This document shows positions 1 to 10,545 of a stretch of 64,000 nucleotides of DNA, one piece after another. The stretch is taken from NCBI GenBank assembly GCA_031769625.1, contig JAUIMM010000126.1, forward strand, positions 4,550,001-4,614,000, given 5' to 3'. This DNA comes from Taudactylus pleione (taxonomy: Eukaryota > Chordata > Amphibia > Anura > Myobatrachidae). A program made the translations under genes and the position numbers. Numbering within the stretch: position 1 is the stretch's first letter; each line of letters begins with the position of its first letter. The notes under the pieces were generated by a model. It was not told where the DNA came from. It searched no databases and saw nothing but the letters and a program-made list of their open reading frames with translations.

Positions 1-1
1 G

Positions 2-193
2 ATCCAAACTGAAAAGGGGGTGGAATTTGAGGTGTGTCAGATTCTGGATTCTCGTATCCTTCATGGTCATTTGCAATACCTGCTCAATTGGAGAGGCTAT
101 GGTCCGGAAGAGTGTTGTTGGACAAGAGCTGAGGACGTCCATGCACCCAAGCTCATCAGCAAGTTCCACTTGGCTTATCCCAAAAAAGCCTAA
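2..193 (+). CDS. Ty3/gypsy pol C-terminus with chromodomain (5' truncated by window edge)
   Basis: The frame opens at the window edge and reads about 63 residues to a TAA at 191-193. It shows a typical chromodomain core: VEFEV, ILDSR, a YLLNWRGY strand and a W-x-x-AEDV motif, followed by a short tail. In chromoviral Ty3/gypsy elements this domain sits at the end of integrase and steers insertion toward marked chromatin. That role is family knowledge; only the fold signature is seen here. The frame is uninterrupted, and a purine-rich tract and an LTR start follow about 25 bp later, the expected 3' end of such an element. The rest of pol lies outside the window. The aromatic-cage residues look partly changed (a CCW in place of the usual TWE-like stretch), so activity is doubtful. 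Confidence 0.75.
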   Translation: MQTEKGVEFEVCQILDSRILHGHLQYLLNWRGYGPEECCWTRAEDVHAPKLISKFHLAYPKKA

Positions 194-229
194 AAGGTGT
201 CCTGAGGCCACCCATAAGGAGAGGGGTAC

Positions 230-1113
230 TGTCATGACCTGGGTTTCGCGGCGTGGAGGTTTGCAGTCCTTATCGGTGAGGGCGATGTGGCATGGTCCTT
301 CTGGCAAGGGAGACTGGCATTGCGTGTATGAAGAGGTCTGCCAGCATTGGGCCATTCTGGCAAGGGTAAGTCTAGTGACATCTCCACGTCAAGGCTGTAA
401 GGGCACCACCATGTTGTCTTTGGCCATGTGACATAGCAGGCCAATCGTCCATGGGTCACCTGCTCTCTGGCCTATCACGCTTTGCTACTGCGAACTTAAA
501 GGTGTTTTTAGTGCCCTGTAGTTGCCCATGCAACATGTTCACAGTGTCAGCTGTGAAAGAGTTCTCTGTGCTCCTGAACCTTACACTTGTGCTCCGGTGT
601 TTGCCCTAGCTCCTTGTCAGCCTCTGGCTCCCTGCATAGCCTGCAACAATCTGCCTTGCCTTGCACTACACTTTGATCAGCATGCACCTTCCACCAGATA
701 CACTCCTGCCCTAAACTGTCTCCTCAGTTAACCCATTCATGCACAGCCCTCATCACAGCATTACCAAATTCTCCTTTCAGCCATCATCACAGCATTACCG
801 GATTTCCCTTTCAGCTATCATCACAGCATTATCAGATTTCCCTCTCATCCACTATTCGGCATACCAGGATTTCCACTTCACTCTGACAGTCTATCTGGAT
901 TCACCTCATTCATCTCTGCCACTGATCTGGACATTTGTTTATTCCTACTCACTACAGTTCCCTCCTGCCACATATATTAGTTTGTTAATTACTGGACTTT
1001 AGTTTTATCTTACTGTTCATGTCTACCAGCATTCACATTAAACAACCCACCTTTCAGTTTAAACCTGTTCTGGTATTTTCTCCTGTTACCACCTCGGATC
1101 CACAACAAACACA
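230..1113 (+). mobile_element. LTR of the first chromodomain gypsy element
   Basis: The LTR begins TGTCATGACC directly after a purine-rich tract (AAGGAGAGGGGTAC, 216-229), which is the plus-strand primer. The start is well supported; the 3' end near 1113 is judged only from a terminal CA and from the next recognisable repeat beginning at about 1121. No partner LTR is visible because the element is cut by the window edge. Open frames inside it (for example 522-731, 739-1002) have no recognisable domain. Confidence 0.6.
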
Positions 1114-1120
1114 GACTCTA

Positions 1121-1205
1121 AAAATAGTAACATCTGACTAAAAGGTCTAAAAACACTGAAGCAGCAAACTTTGTGAAAACCAATACTTGTGTCATGCTCA
1201 AGACT
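1121..1205. mobile_element. Fragment of a Tc1-like transposon end
   Basis: This stretch is a close match, on the opposite strand, to the left arm of the Tc1-like element at 46135 (compare 46155-46235). Both share TAACATCTGAC, AAAAACACTGAAGCAG and the ACTTGTGTCAT segment of the terminal repeat. The outermost bases and all of the transposase are missing, so it is a truncated relic wedged between two gypsy remnants. Confidence 0.7.
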
Positions 1206-1289
1206 TCCGTATTAAACCCTTATTCTGCAAACTTGAAAAATATATCTTCGAGGTGTCATTCATTACATTTTGAGGATACATAATCTCCT

Positions 1290-3070
1290 GTTTTGGTCTC
1301 CAGATGGATCCTGAAAAAGCACAAGCTGTACTCTCTTGGACAGAGCCAACCTCCCTGAAAGCCATCCGGAGGTTCCTTGGCTTTGCCAATTATTATGGTA
1401 AATTTATCCGAGGCTTCTCTTCTCTAATGACTCTCACTACAGCCCTCACCAGTAAGGGCAAAATTCAGCACAGTGGTCTCCAGAAGCCAAATCCGCCTTT
1501 CATCTCCTCAAACAGTCTTTTATCTTGGCTCCAGTATTAAGACAACTGGATTTCACTCAGCCCTTGATCTTATAGGTGAACGCATCCTCTGAAGAGGTAA
1601 GAGCAATTTTCTTTCAGAGATCTGATGAGAATAAACTCTTTCCTGGTGGATTCTTTTCAAGAAAAGTTTCACCTGCTGAGAGAAATTATCCAACAGGCAA
1701 AAAACCTCTCTGCCATCAAATTGGCATTTGATGAGTGGTGTTATCTTCTGGAAGGTGCATGATTTTGCATTTTTTCATATTTTTTAATATACAATTTTTT
1801 CACATATATGAAAAAAACTCAATGTCTGTTGCCCAGACAAGTCCGATGGGCATTATTTTTTTTCAGGTTGAATTTCAAGTTGTCTTTTGGTTCTGGATCA
1901 CAAGATGGCAAGGCCGACGCTCTCTCTCATTCAAAGTGTCCTGAAAAAGATTCTATTAATACAGAGCAATATGGTTTTTGCCTCTACCAGACAATCTTCT
2001 ATTCCTCCTCCAGGAAAGACTTTCATTTATTCTGATCGTCACAATAAACATAATCTCTGGGTTCATGCTTTCCGACTCTCTGGACATGCAGTGGTTAAAA
2101 AAAACTTTATTTCATTAAAAGAGCTTTTTGGGGGTCGTCTGTGAGATCTAATGTACAATAATTTATCTCCTCTTGTGTCAAGTGTGCCCAAAACCAAAGT
2201 GTCTCATCAAGCTCTGGCTGGCTCACTTCAACTTTTGTCTATTCCAAATCATCCTTGTATATTTGAAACCAACCTTTCGCCTTCCAAGGGTCACACCATT
2301 TGGGTAATCATGGGTAATCATAGACCTCTTCTCAAAAATGGCCCATTTCATTCCACCAGTTGGTCTTCTCTCTGCTCCATGTCTGGCTCAGTTATTAATT
2401 TCCAAAGTGTTCTGACTCCACAGGCTTCCTATTGAAATTGTGTCTGACAGGAGCTAAATGTGTGGAGAAGTTTTGGAGATCTCTCTGTTCCTCTCTTCAA
2501 GTTAAACTAAAGTTTTCCACCTCATACAATTCTTAATCCAATGGGCAAACTGAGCATGTGATCCAGTATCTAGAGACATTTTTACGTTTACGTATTTCCT
2601 CTTCTCAGGATGACTGGCTTAAGCTTCTGCCATGGGAAGAGTTTGCCCACAATAACTTATACTACACCTCCTCTGGGTCCACACCTTTTGTCATGGTCTT
2701 TGGACATCATCCACATACTCCAGAATTTCAGTCTCTGCCAGCATTTTATGTTCCAGCAGCTAACTCATATCTCCAGGATTTTGCTAAAATTTAAAAGGAA
2801 GTGCATTCAGCACTAAAGAAATCTTCTATTTGTGACAAAATCTTTGCCAACAGGAAAATAAGAGCTATCCCAAATCTGCAGGTTGGAAACTGAGCATGCT
2901 TTTCCACATGAAAGCTTAGACTCCATGTGCCTTGCACCCCACTTCATCGGGCCTTTTAAAATCATCAAGGTGATAAAAGCAGTTGCTTACAGACTCAAGC
3001 TTCTGCCATTCCTTTGGATTCCGAACTTCTATTACATTTCAATGTTGAAACCTCTTATGCCCAGCATCTC
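1290..3070 (+). pseudogene. Chromovirus-type Ty3/gypsy pol relic: end of RT, RNase H, integrase
   Basis: Fragments in order read as a gypsy polyprotein. At 1304-1440 is the RT connection segment MDPEKAQAVLSW followed by RFLGFANYYGKFIRGFSSL. RNase H pieces follow (VNASSEEVRA near 1570, a GKADALSHSK end near 1910-1935). Integrase pieces run from 2250 to 2790, including VIIDLFSKMAHFIP in broken frames and an NPMG-containing stretch near 2535. The integrase C-terminal strand HFIGPFKIIKVI...AVAYRLKL lies at 2940-3000, then a MLKP end near 3045. Many stops and frameshifts separate these, so nothing is expressible. The N-terminal RT, protease and gag are absent. The relic is cut by a LINE just after integrase and resumes at 5119 with its chromodomain, which shows one original element. 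Confidence 0.8.
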
Positions 3071-3074
3071 TTAA

Positions 3075-5118
3075 CCACCTTCAACTCCCCCCTCTGTCCA
3101 CCCCCTCTTTGCCTCCCTTCCTCACTCTCTGCCCTTGATTTAGCTACCTACTTTACATCTAAAATTGATTTCATACATCAGTACATCATATCCCACTAGT
3201 CCCCCAGCTTTACACCTCCTCCTTTCCCAGATCTCCCCTCCACATCCATTTTACAGACTCTGACATCCTTCTCCCCTGTATCTGGAGAGGAAGTCATGGC
3301 CCTCAATCATTACTCCCCCCCTTTCACATCCCCCCTTACCCTATCTCTTCATGTCTCATCCTCCCCTTCTGCCTGTTCCCTTCTTGCCCACCTCCTCAAT
3401 CTCTCCCTCTCATCTAGCACTGCCCCTTCTGCATTCAAACCTTGTCTCCCCACATTCTTAGAAAACCTACCCTTGATCATAACAACTACTGTCCCATCTC
3501 TCTCCTTCCTTTTTCCTCCAAGCTACTTGAGCGTATTGTTTACAATAGCCAATAGCCTTACCACCTTTCTTTCATCCCACTCCCTCCTTGACCCTTTTCA
3601 GCCTGGCTTCCATTCTCTAAACTCCACTGAAACTGCCCTCACAAAAGTCAGCAATGACCTCCTTGCTGCCAAATCCAGTGGCCACTACTCTCTGCTCATT
3701 CTCCTTGACCTCTCTGCTGCCTTCGACACTGTGGACCACCCTCTCCTGCTGTAAATCCTTCACTCCCTTGGTCTACGTGACACTGCCCTCTCCTGGCTGT
3801 CCTCCTTCTTCTCTGAATGATCATTCTCTGTCTCCTCTTGTGACTGCTCTTCCTCACCACAGCCTCTTACAGTAAGTGTTCCCCAAGGTTCTGTTCTTGG
3901 ACCTCTACTATTCTCCCTCTATACGTCCTCTCTAGGTGAACTAATCAGCTCTTTTGACCTCCATTATCATCTCTATGCTGATGATACTCAGGCCTACCTT
4001 TCCTTCCCTGACCTCTCCTCCTCTCTCCTCACTCATATCTCTAACTGTCTCTCTGCTATCTCTTCATGGATGTCCCAGCAATTTCTTAAACTTAATATGT
4101 CTAAGACTGAGCTGATCATTTTCCTACCCTAAAACATAACCTCACTTCCCACCATTTCTTTATAAATTGATGGCACAACTATCTCCTCTAGCCCCAAAGT
4201 TCGCTCTCTTGGAGTTATCCTGGACTCCTCCCTCTACTTCAAACTACATATCCAGAACCTCTCCCAGTCCTGTTATTTCCATCTCAAAAATATTTCCAAG
4301 ATTAGACCCTTTCTCACCCAGGATGCTACTAGATCCATCATACACTTACTGGTCATCTTCAGATTGGACTACTGTAACCTCCTCCTATCTGGCCTCCCAA
4401 ACTCCCATCTCTCTCTTCTCCAGTCTGTCCTCAATGCTGCTGCTCAGCTCGTCTTCCTCTCCAAATGCTCTACATCTGTCTCACCTCTCCTACAAGCCCT
4501 CCACTGGCTCCCCTTCCCTTTTAGAACCCATTTCAAGGTTCTCACTCTTGCTTACAAAGCCCTCACCAATTCCTCTCCCATCTACATCTCTGACCTTATC
4601 TCCCTTCACTCTTCTGTCTGCTCACTTTGTTCAACAAATGCTGCCTCTCATGCTAACTGATTACTTCCTCCCACTCCTGCCTCCATGCTGCTCCCTACCT
4701 TTGGAACTCCCTCCCTCTCCCCATCAGACTCCCCACCAGCTCTCATCCTAACTTGCTGCTACATGCACCTTTATCCCTTTCTACCCCATCTGTGTCACAT
4801 CTGTTTGTCTGATGCTCCCCTTTAAAATGTAAGCTCTAATGAGCAGGGCCCTCTACCCTCTTGTGCTTCCCCTTACTTTACTTTCATCTACTTCTTACTC
4901 CCCACTAGGGCACCCAACACTTGGTTGCTTACGCTCTGCTGCATATCTGGGTGTTATGGTCGTAACATGTAATTTAGCAATGTATATTATCCATGTACTT
5001 GTCCTAGTTGTATTGTACTGTAAGTTGCTGGTCAACCTATTTGTTTATGTACTTTGTAAGGTGCTGAGGAACACTTGTGGTGCCATATAATGGATACTAA
5101 TAATAATAATAATAATAA
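3075..5118 (+). pseudogene. L2-like LINE ORF2 relic with (TAA)n tail
   Basis: The reverse transcriptase is recognisable in pieces. [18 protein letters not shown] motif is at 3700-3752, a [19 protein letters not shown] stretch near 3885-3930, and the catalytic [11 protein letters not shown] (YADD box) at 3970-4000. The C-terminal region follows with DYCNLLLSGLPNS (4364-4402), a LQALHWLP motif (4494-4517) and FKVLTLAYKAL (4534-4566). These are diagnostic of the CR1/L2 clade of non-LTR retrotransposons. Frames are broken in several places and the 5' endonuclease is missing, the usual 5' truncation of target-primed insertions. The 3' end resembles L2-type tails (a GTGCTGAGGAA...GTGCCATATAA segment) and finishes in TAATAATAA repeats at 5094-5118. 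It lies inside a gypsy element in the same orientation. No clear target-site duplication was found by eye. Confidence 0.85.
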
Positions 5119-5375
5119 ATGAATTCCAAGCAGCTCTTCCTAGAGCTTTCAAAGTTCAAACTCAACGTGAAGTTGAATTTGAGGTTGAAAACATTCTGGA
5201 CTCATGCTATGGCTATGTTCGTCATCAGTACTCATCTGAAGAGGATATGGTTCTGAGGGGAGAGTCTGGATTAATACTGAAGATGTCCATACACCTTGGC
5301 TAATCAAGAACTTCTATACCAAGTACCCTCACAATGGCAAAATGTGTCCTGTCCCCATTCCTAAAAGGGGGGTAC
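5119..5375 (+). pseudogene. Chromodomain end of the second gypsy element, downstream of the LINE
   Basis: After the LINE tail the frame reads a VQTQREVEFEVENILDS chromodomain start (about 5155-5205), then a decayed second half with a frameshift near 5255. It completes the pol relic that ends at about 3070, so the LINE at 3075-5118 is an insertion into this element. The pyrimidine-poor AAAAGGGGGGTAC tract at 5363-5375 is the polypurine tract. Confidence 0.75.
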
Positions 5376-5830
5376 TGTCACAAAATGCTCCTGGGTTCCC
5401 TGCCACAAGACCAGTTACCTGCCTCTCTGTTCTGGTTCTTTGCACTTCATCAGACTCTCAACTCTCCTATGTGCCTCCATTCCTGCTGTGGCCTCTGATC
5501 TACCTTTCCACAGCAGTCTCCACGCTCCTGTCGTTCACATGCCATGGTTTTTGCAGGTCCGTGGGTGTTGCCATGACAGTTTGTGTCAGGTGACTTCCTC
5601 ATCACCAATGGGAGACCAGTATTCCACCACCTGATATGTACAGCCAATCCCTGGAGGACCAAGGGTATAAAAGGACTTCCATTTGAGAAAGCACTGGACA
5701 GTGCAATGCAGTGTGGCAGGGCGCATTTTCCTGCAGAAAAAGGCCACTGCCATCATAGAATACTATTTCCATAAGGGGTGTACTTGGGCTGAAACAATGT
5801 TTAGATAGGTGGTACATGTTAAAGTAAAAT
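5376..5830 (+). mobile_element. LTR (probably partial) of the second gypsy element
   Basis: It starts TGTCACAAAATGCTCC immediately after a polypurine tract. The sequence differs clearly from the LTR at 230, so the two gypsy relics belong to different families. No terminal CA boundary is obvious; the 3' limit is approximate. Confidence 0.5.
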
Positions 5831-5989
5831 CCACATAAATGGCATCATACTGCCTCCACCGGTTTGCCTTCTTTCCATAGTGCATCCTGGTGCTATATCT
5901 TATTCTGGAAAATGACACACATGCACCCGACCATCTACATGGTGTAAAAGAAAATGTGATTCCACTATTCCATAGTCCCATTCTGATGC

Positions 5990-6395
5990 TCACATGCCCA
6001 TTGTAGGTGGTTTCAGATGCAACAAGCTGTTATGCACTGTGTGTTCTTACACCTTTCTATCATAGCCAGCATTAACTTTTTCAGTGGATCAGACCAGACA
6101 GGCTAGTCTTCGCTCCACACATGCATCAATGAATCTTAGCACCCATGACCCTGTTATCGGTTCACCGGTTGTCTTTCCCTTGACCATTTTTGGTAGATAC
6201 TAATCACTGCATACCAGTAACACCCCACAAGACTTGCTATTTTGGAGATTCTCTGACACAGCAGTCTAGCAATTACTATTTGACTGACCTAATATATCCC
6301 ATCTCTTTACAGGTGTCTTTGTAATGAGATAATCAAAGTTATTCACTTCACATGTCAGTAGTTTTAATATTATTACTGATGGGTATATGTTGTAA
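5990..6395. repeat. Old interspersed repeat of unknown class
   Basis: The stretch containing CACCCATGACCCTG, GGTTCACCGGTTGTC, AACACCCCACAAGAC and TTATTCACTTCACATGTCAG resembles, from memory, a repeat widespread in fish and amphibian genomes. I cannot assign its class. No terminal repeats or coding motifs are evident here. Sequence 5831-5990 holds nothing I recognise. Confidence 0.4.
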
Positions 6396-6718
6396 TTGTT
6401 GCTGCTGATCAATGTGTATGTCACATTAATGTGTTATGCAAGTTTTGTTTATACTACATTATAATTTAATTATTTTGTAGTAATTTATAATCGCAATACT
6501 TTTTCTTGTAAAAGAAAAAGTACTCTAGTGATGGGAACACATAAACTGTATTTTAATATTCTCTAGAGATAATGTATATGAGACTGTAATCCTATTTGGG
6601 TTAATACCCCTGGTTCCCATGGATGTGGGTCATCTAATTATACCTGACGATGTTTTAAATAGTTAGAAAATTGTCATGGAATGTACAATATCACAATATA
6701 TGTTTTTCTCCTATTTCA

Positions 6719-6865
6719 GACAATACATTGCATCTATACAGTTATAAAAGAAATAGTAAACATGGAAATGAAGTAGAAGAAGATCTTAGAGAAAGTTTAT
6801 ATAATGACGGTCAAACAGAACAAATAACTAAGACATAATTTTAGTGTACAAGTTAATGTTGAGAA
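6719..6865 (-). repeat. Inverted partner of a Penelope-like terminal repeat
   Basis: On the minus strand this reads CCATTCTATTCTCAAC, an ACACTAAAATTATGTCTTAG stretch and TTTGTTCTGTTTGACC. The same words occur on the plus strand at 8877-8932. The two copies therefore form an inverted repeat flanking a Penelope-like RT relic, as known for Penelope terminal repeats, which can be direct or inverted. The divergence is consistent with age. Confidence 0.55.
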
Positions 6866-6869
6866 TAGA

Positions 6870-8400
6870 ATGGAGGGTTATGAATTGATGATCTAGGTTG
6901 AATCTTTGAAATTTGAGGCAAGCTTGGCAATGTGTTTTTGTAGATATGTGTCAACATATTTAGAGAGGAGAAGTCAGAATGTCAATCTCAGAAATTATTG
7001 GCTATCCCTGTGAATTTTCAGGGTTTTCGTGTAACTTTGGGAGGTAGTACATGAAAGGGATCCTAGGATGTTCCGTGTTTAGGTAATCAAACTCACCTCT
7101 CCATGGGCTGTATTTATTAACCTTATTTTTACTAAAATAAAGTTAAAAAGGGTGTTTTCACACCCTTTTCACATTATTTTAGTATCACCTAAAGTTACTA
7201 AAGGGCAATTGGAGTAGAATTCGTAAAATTCTACTCCAACTCCTAATTATCACTTATTTTTAGTAAGCAGACTGCATTTCCCATAATTGGGACTGGGGCC
7301 CGGTTGTCACCGGGTACCAGTGCAGGATGGGATGTCACATGACCGGAGCCACGGAGGACATCACTGGAGCACTGATCACCGGAGGTAAGTGTACTTAAGG
7401 GAGAGGGGGTCATGGGGGGAGGGATGTCGTGGGGGTGGTTGCAATCGTGGGGGTATGGGGCTTAGTGGCAGGGGGCGGGGCTTAGTGACGGTCGGTTGGT
7501 ACATGTGCGGGCACTTGTCATTGTATTTTTTGCAAAAATACTGTGATAAGTGTGTGGAGGGGATTCGCAGGGACAAAGCTTTATCACAAGCTCTGTCCCT
7601 GCAAGGGATTTTTAGTAAATCCCTGTAATATTGGCTGAATTCGCAATGCAAATTTAGTCGGTAATATCACACTACAATCTGCATTCAAAATGCGGATTGT
7701 AGTAAATAGAGCCCCATATCACCTTGTCAAATGCAGTTTCAGTTCAGAAACAAATATCCGTGTCCTGAAGTGACCCGACTATCTTTGTAATAATTGTCTT
7801 TATTAAAATTGCCCCCTTCCCCACTCTTTATCTGCCAGCCTGATTATAATCTTGTGCTTCTTCGTTAATTCCTTTAGTGTACTCCTTTCAAGTTGGCTGA
7901 AGTTATTATTTTTATTATTCTTTGGTTTGATTTGCTCCAGGTGTTTTTGTACAAGGGAGTGGAAGAACTCTACAAAACTCCCTTTGGCAAAAGAGGGCAT
8001 GATGGTTGCATGTTTCTTTAAATCACTATGGGAGTAAGTGGATGTAGCAGCTGCTTTGGTGTTAGATGGATCCTCAGAGTTTCTCATGATGCATAATTTT
8101 TCATTAAATAACTCTTCAAAATCAAATTTCTAATATATTTGTGAACATCATTGTAAGTATTGAATTGATTCAGATTATGGGAAGGAGCAGAAGATTTTAT
8201 CCAGAAGCGCTTTCTCCTATTGGATGGATAAATGCTCTTTCTCCTCGTTTCCCCCTTTGCCACTTGTGTTCCTTTTCTTTCCAAGTGCTGAAGCCAGGTT
8301 TACACTCTCCCTCAAGACGGAATATCGATTTCTGTGGAGCATAGATACATCTTTTTCTGAAAAAAAAAAAAATCTGAAAGATATGTCTATTCATATCTCC
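6870..8400 (-). pseudogene. Penelope-like element reverse transcriptase relic, interrupted by a MITE
   Basis: Read on the minus strand from 8400 downward, pieces match the Penelope RT order. First comes an APSHNLNQFNTYNDVHKYIR stretch (about 8165-8225). Then comes SQLERSTLKELTKKHKIIIR-LADK (7810-7890), the conserved region before RT motif 1. After a MITE at 7105-7714 comes HPRIPFMYYLPKLHENP (about 7027-7080) followed by PIISEIDILTSPL and SKYVDTYLQKHIAKL (about 6900-6990). That PRIP..Y.LPKLHKNP...RPIVSGID block is diagnostic of Penelope-like elements. Stops and frameshifts are frequent. The catalytic YxDD region and the GIY-YIG endonuclease are not seen, so the 3' half is lost. Inverted terminal-repeat-like sequence lies on both sides (6719-6865 and 8866-9110). 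Confidence 0.75.
7105..7714. mobile_element. MITE with GGGCT(G/C)TATTTA termini, nested in the Penelope relic
   Basis: The left end GGGCTGTATTTATTA and the inverted right end (TAGTAAATAGAGCCC) are terminal inverted repeats flanked by CAT on both sides (7102-7104, 7715-7717). Long inverted internal stretches (ACCCTTTT/AAAAGGGT near 7150; AAGCTTTATCACAAGCT near 7575) favour a folded structure. It splits the Penelope RT relic, so it inserted later. No coding capacity. Confidence 0.7.
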
Positions 8401-8671
8401 AAAAATTGGGGCTGTTTTTTGTGCCTCTCATGTATTTTCCTCTGGTTTTGCTTTCCTGATCACAGTACCCTGGTTTTGGATAGAATTAGTTGAAGGCTGT
8501 ATTAAACCTTGGTCCCATATATGGTCATGTTTGTATCTCTGGAAAGTAGGTTTACTTTAGTATTTCCCCTGGTTCCCCTGATTGTAGCTTCTCCACTGGT
8601 TACCATGATGATGGTATAAAGGGACTACTACTTGTAGAGGTTCATGCTGCCATGAAGCACTATTATCAAAA

Positions 8672-8732
<61 letters not shown>
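8672..8732. repeat. (ATT)n microsatellite
   Basis: About twenty uninterrupted ATT units. The long open frames through it (poly-I on one strand, poly-N on the other) are artefacts of the repeat. Confidence 0.95.
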
Positions 8733-8865
8733 TGGTATCCCTCTGTGATCTTCTACTACTCCCTGACCCTTTTGTTTCTCCACATATCTTCCCAGGCCCA
8801 AGCAACCCATATATTTGTATTAATCACTCCCCTTATTCCTCTGCAAATTCAAAAACTATTTATAA

Positions 8866-9110
8866 ACCTCCATTCTATCCTCCACTCAACTTTTACACAA
8901 AAATTATGTCTTAATTTTTGTTCTGTTTGACCTATATCATACGAACTTACTTTTGGATCTTCTACTATTCCCTGTCTTTTTCAATTATTCCTTATCTACA
9001 TTACAGTACATACAGTAAACCCACATTATTCCAAATTGTTTTCATTTGATCTTTGACTGCCTCAAAAAGGGTACTAGCACTGTGAAATGCGTGGCAGATT
9101 TTAGTAAGAA
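8866..9110 (+). repeat. Penelope-like terminal repeat copy with degenerate hammerhead-like segment
   Basis: Shares CCATTCTATCCTCCACTCAA, AAATTATGTCTTAAT and GTTCTGTTTGACC with the inverted copy at 6719-6865. Near its end, 9063-9103 carries AAAAAGGGTAC...GTGAAATGCGTGG, which resembles the stem II plus GAAA(C)GCGT end of hammerhead motifs known in Penelope terminal repeats, but the CTGATGA core is degraded. Confidence 0.4.
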
Positions 9111-10254
9111 TTTTTGCTGTGTTTTTTATTTTATGCTCTATTTTTTACACTCTAAAAAACATTATTTTTTTACTATCTGATATTGTAATCTGATTTCCAT
9201 TTTACTGTTTAATATCTCTAATATAATTTTTGAGATTCAATGTATATTCTGAAATAGCAAGATAACCACATATTGCAATATTTGTACTAGAGATGAGCTA
9301 CAGTATTCGGTTTTGGCTCTGATCTTCCCACCAGGTTTGAATTTCAGAACGTGGCAAAACGTCATCTTTTACTGATATTGCAGCACAGATGTCTGTGAAA
9401 GATGATGTTTTGCCTCGTTCTGAGAATTTGGCTGGGATATTTGACCCAAAACCGAACTGCCCATATCTAATTTGTACACTTATATACATGACAAATTGCT
9501 AACTACGTAAAAAAACCCAGATATAATTACTTATACAGATTGAATGATTTGTATGTTGAGTCACTCTTGTGATGGGAGCGGCTATAGGTACAGGAGGTAA
9601 CCACCCTCAATAATAAGTATTGTTCAAAGAGTTGTAGTACAACAGTGCTCAAACTTCATAAATATTTTCCCTTTTTTTGAATGAAATTGATGCAATAAAT
9701 GTCTCATCAGATAACAGAATATTTTATTAAAATGTTGTCATGAGGTTAAAATATTATACCTTGCAATGTTATAAGTTCACTGAAACACAGTGGATGTTCC
9801 CTGTTACCAGCCAGTATGTAATTGTTTATATAAATCACCACATAACCGGACAAGTATAATGTGTTAATTGTAAACAGAGGAAGGGAATGTGTGTTTGGAT
9901 AGGTGTAAGAGACAAAGACAGTTGTGAATAGTGGTGGGGGTAGATGGGATATTGAGGGAAATGCAGATGAACAATGAATTGTCCTGGTATCACTGGGAAT
10001 TTACTGTATGTGATGATTAATTAATTCAGTCTCATCTATTGAGTGACCGCCGTTCATTGGCAATACTTGTCCTGTTGGTCCCCCGGTGATAAGGTAGTAG
10101 TCACTGTGTAGTAGGGAGCTCCCTGTTTTAGTCATCTGCCTAATCCTTTGGTTGTTCAGCATCCGTGTATCTGCAGTAATGCTGTATAAGACCACTTAGA
10201 CCTGTTGGTACTTACCCCTCCTCGCCAGACGGGCTGTCAGTCTATTTGTACCAA
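9111..10254. other. No gene or clear repeat recognised
   Basis: AT-rich sequence with short open frames only. The longest (9298-9489 and 10001-10195, both minus) show no motif and no conserved composition. I see nothing here that supports a gene. Confidence 0.6.
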
Positions 10255-10450
10255 GGTCTATGGCGGCTCCTTTCTGATGCTGTACTTATGGCTTGTCCTG
10301 GCTGTGTCTTCCTGTTCTGCCTCATTGCACAGGGTTCATAGCTGGTGCCTCAGGTCTACGGCGGTTCCTGGCTGATGCTGCACCCGCGGCTTGTCTCGGC
10401 TCAATCCTCCTGCACCGGCTCCATGCGCCGAGCTTGCAGATAGTGCCCTG
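10255..10450. repeat. Two-copy tandem repeat, about 98 bp unit
   Basis: Two units begin GGTCTATGGCGGCTCC (10255) and GGTCTACGGCGGTTCC (10353), each continuing with CTGATGCTG and GGCTTGTC. They diverge by several substitutions. They sit directly before a hammerhead-like tract at 10440-10545, so may belong to a Penelope-like terminal repeat. Confidence 0.6.
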
Positions 10451-10545
10451 AGGAGAACAAAGTTTTAATTCGTGATGCGAATTGTAGATGTAATGTGTCC
10501 CAATGCGTTTCAGCTTTGTATAGCCTTTTTCAAGGTGTGTGGTTT
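10440..10545 (-). other. Penelope terminal-repeat-like tract with GAAACGC motif
   Basis: On the minus strand 10505-10535 reads CCTTGAAAAAGGCTATAC followed by AAAGCTGAAACGCATTGGG. A short stem (AAGGCT/AAGCT-like) followed by GAAACGC is the 3' half of hammerhead motifs in Penelope terminal repeats. The CTGATGA box is degraded, so this is at best a fossil. Confidence 0.35.

Noticed and set aside
27..431. 134-codon frame starting at 27
   Set aside because: A different frame from the chromodomain reading (2-193), running on into the LTR; no domain.
6503..6524. Short perfect hairpin CTTTTTCTTGTAAAAGAAAAAG as terminator or miRNA precursor
   Set aside because: Too short and AT-only for a miRNA precursor; eukaryotic context gives no terminator meaning. 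Likely part of decayed repeat sequence.
8628..8930. Poly-isoleucine and poly-asparagine open frames
   Set aside because: Translation of an (ATT)n microsatellite.
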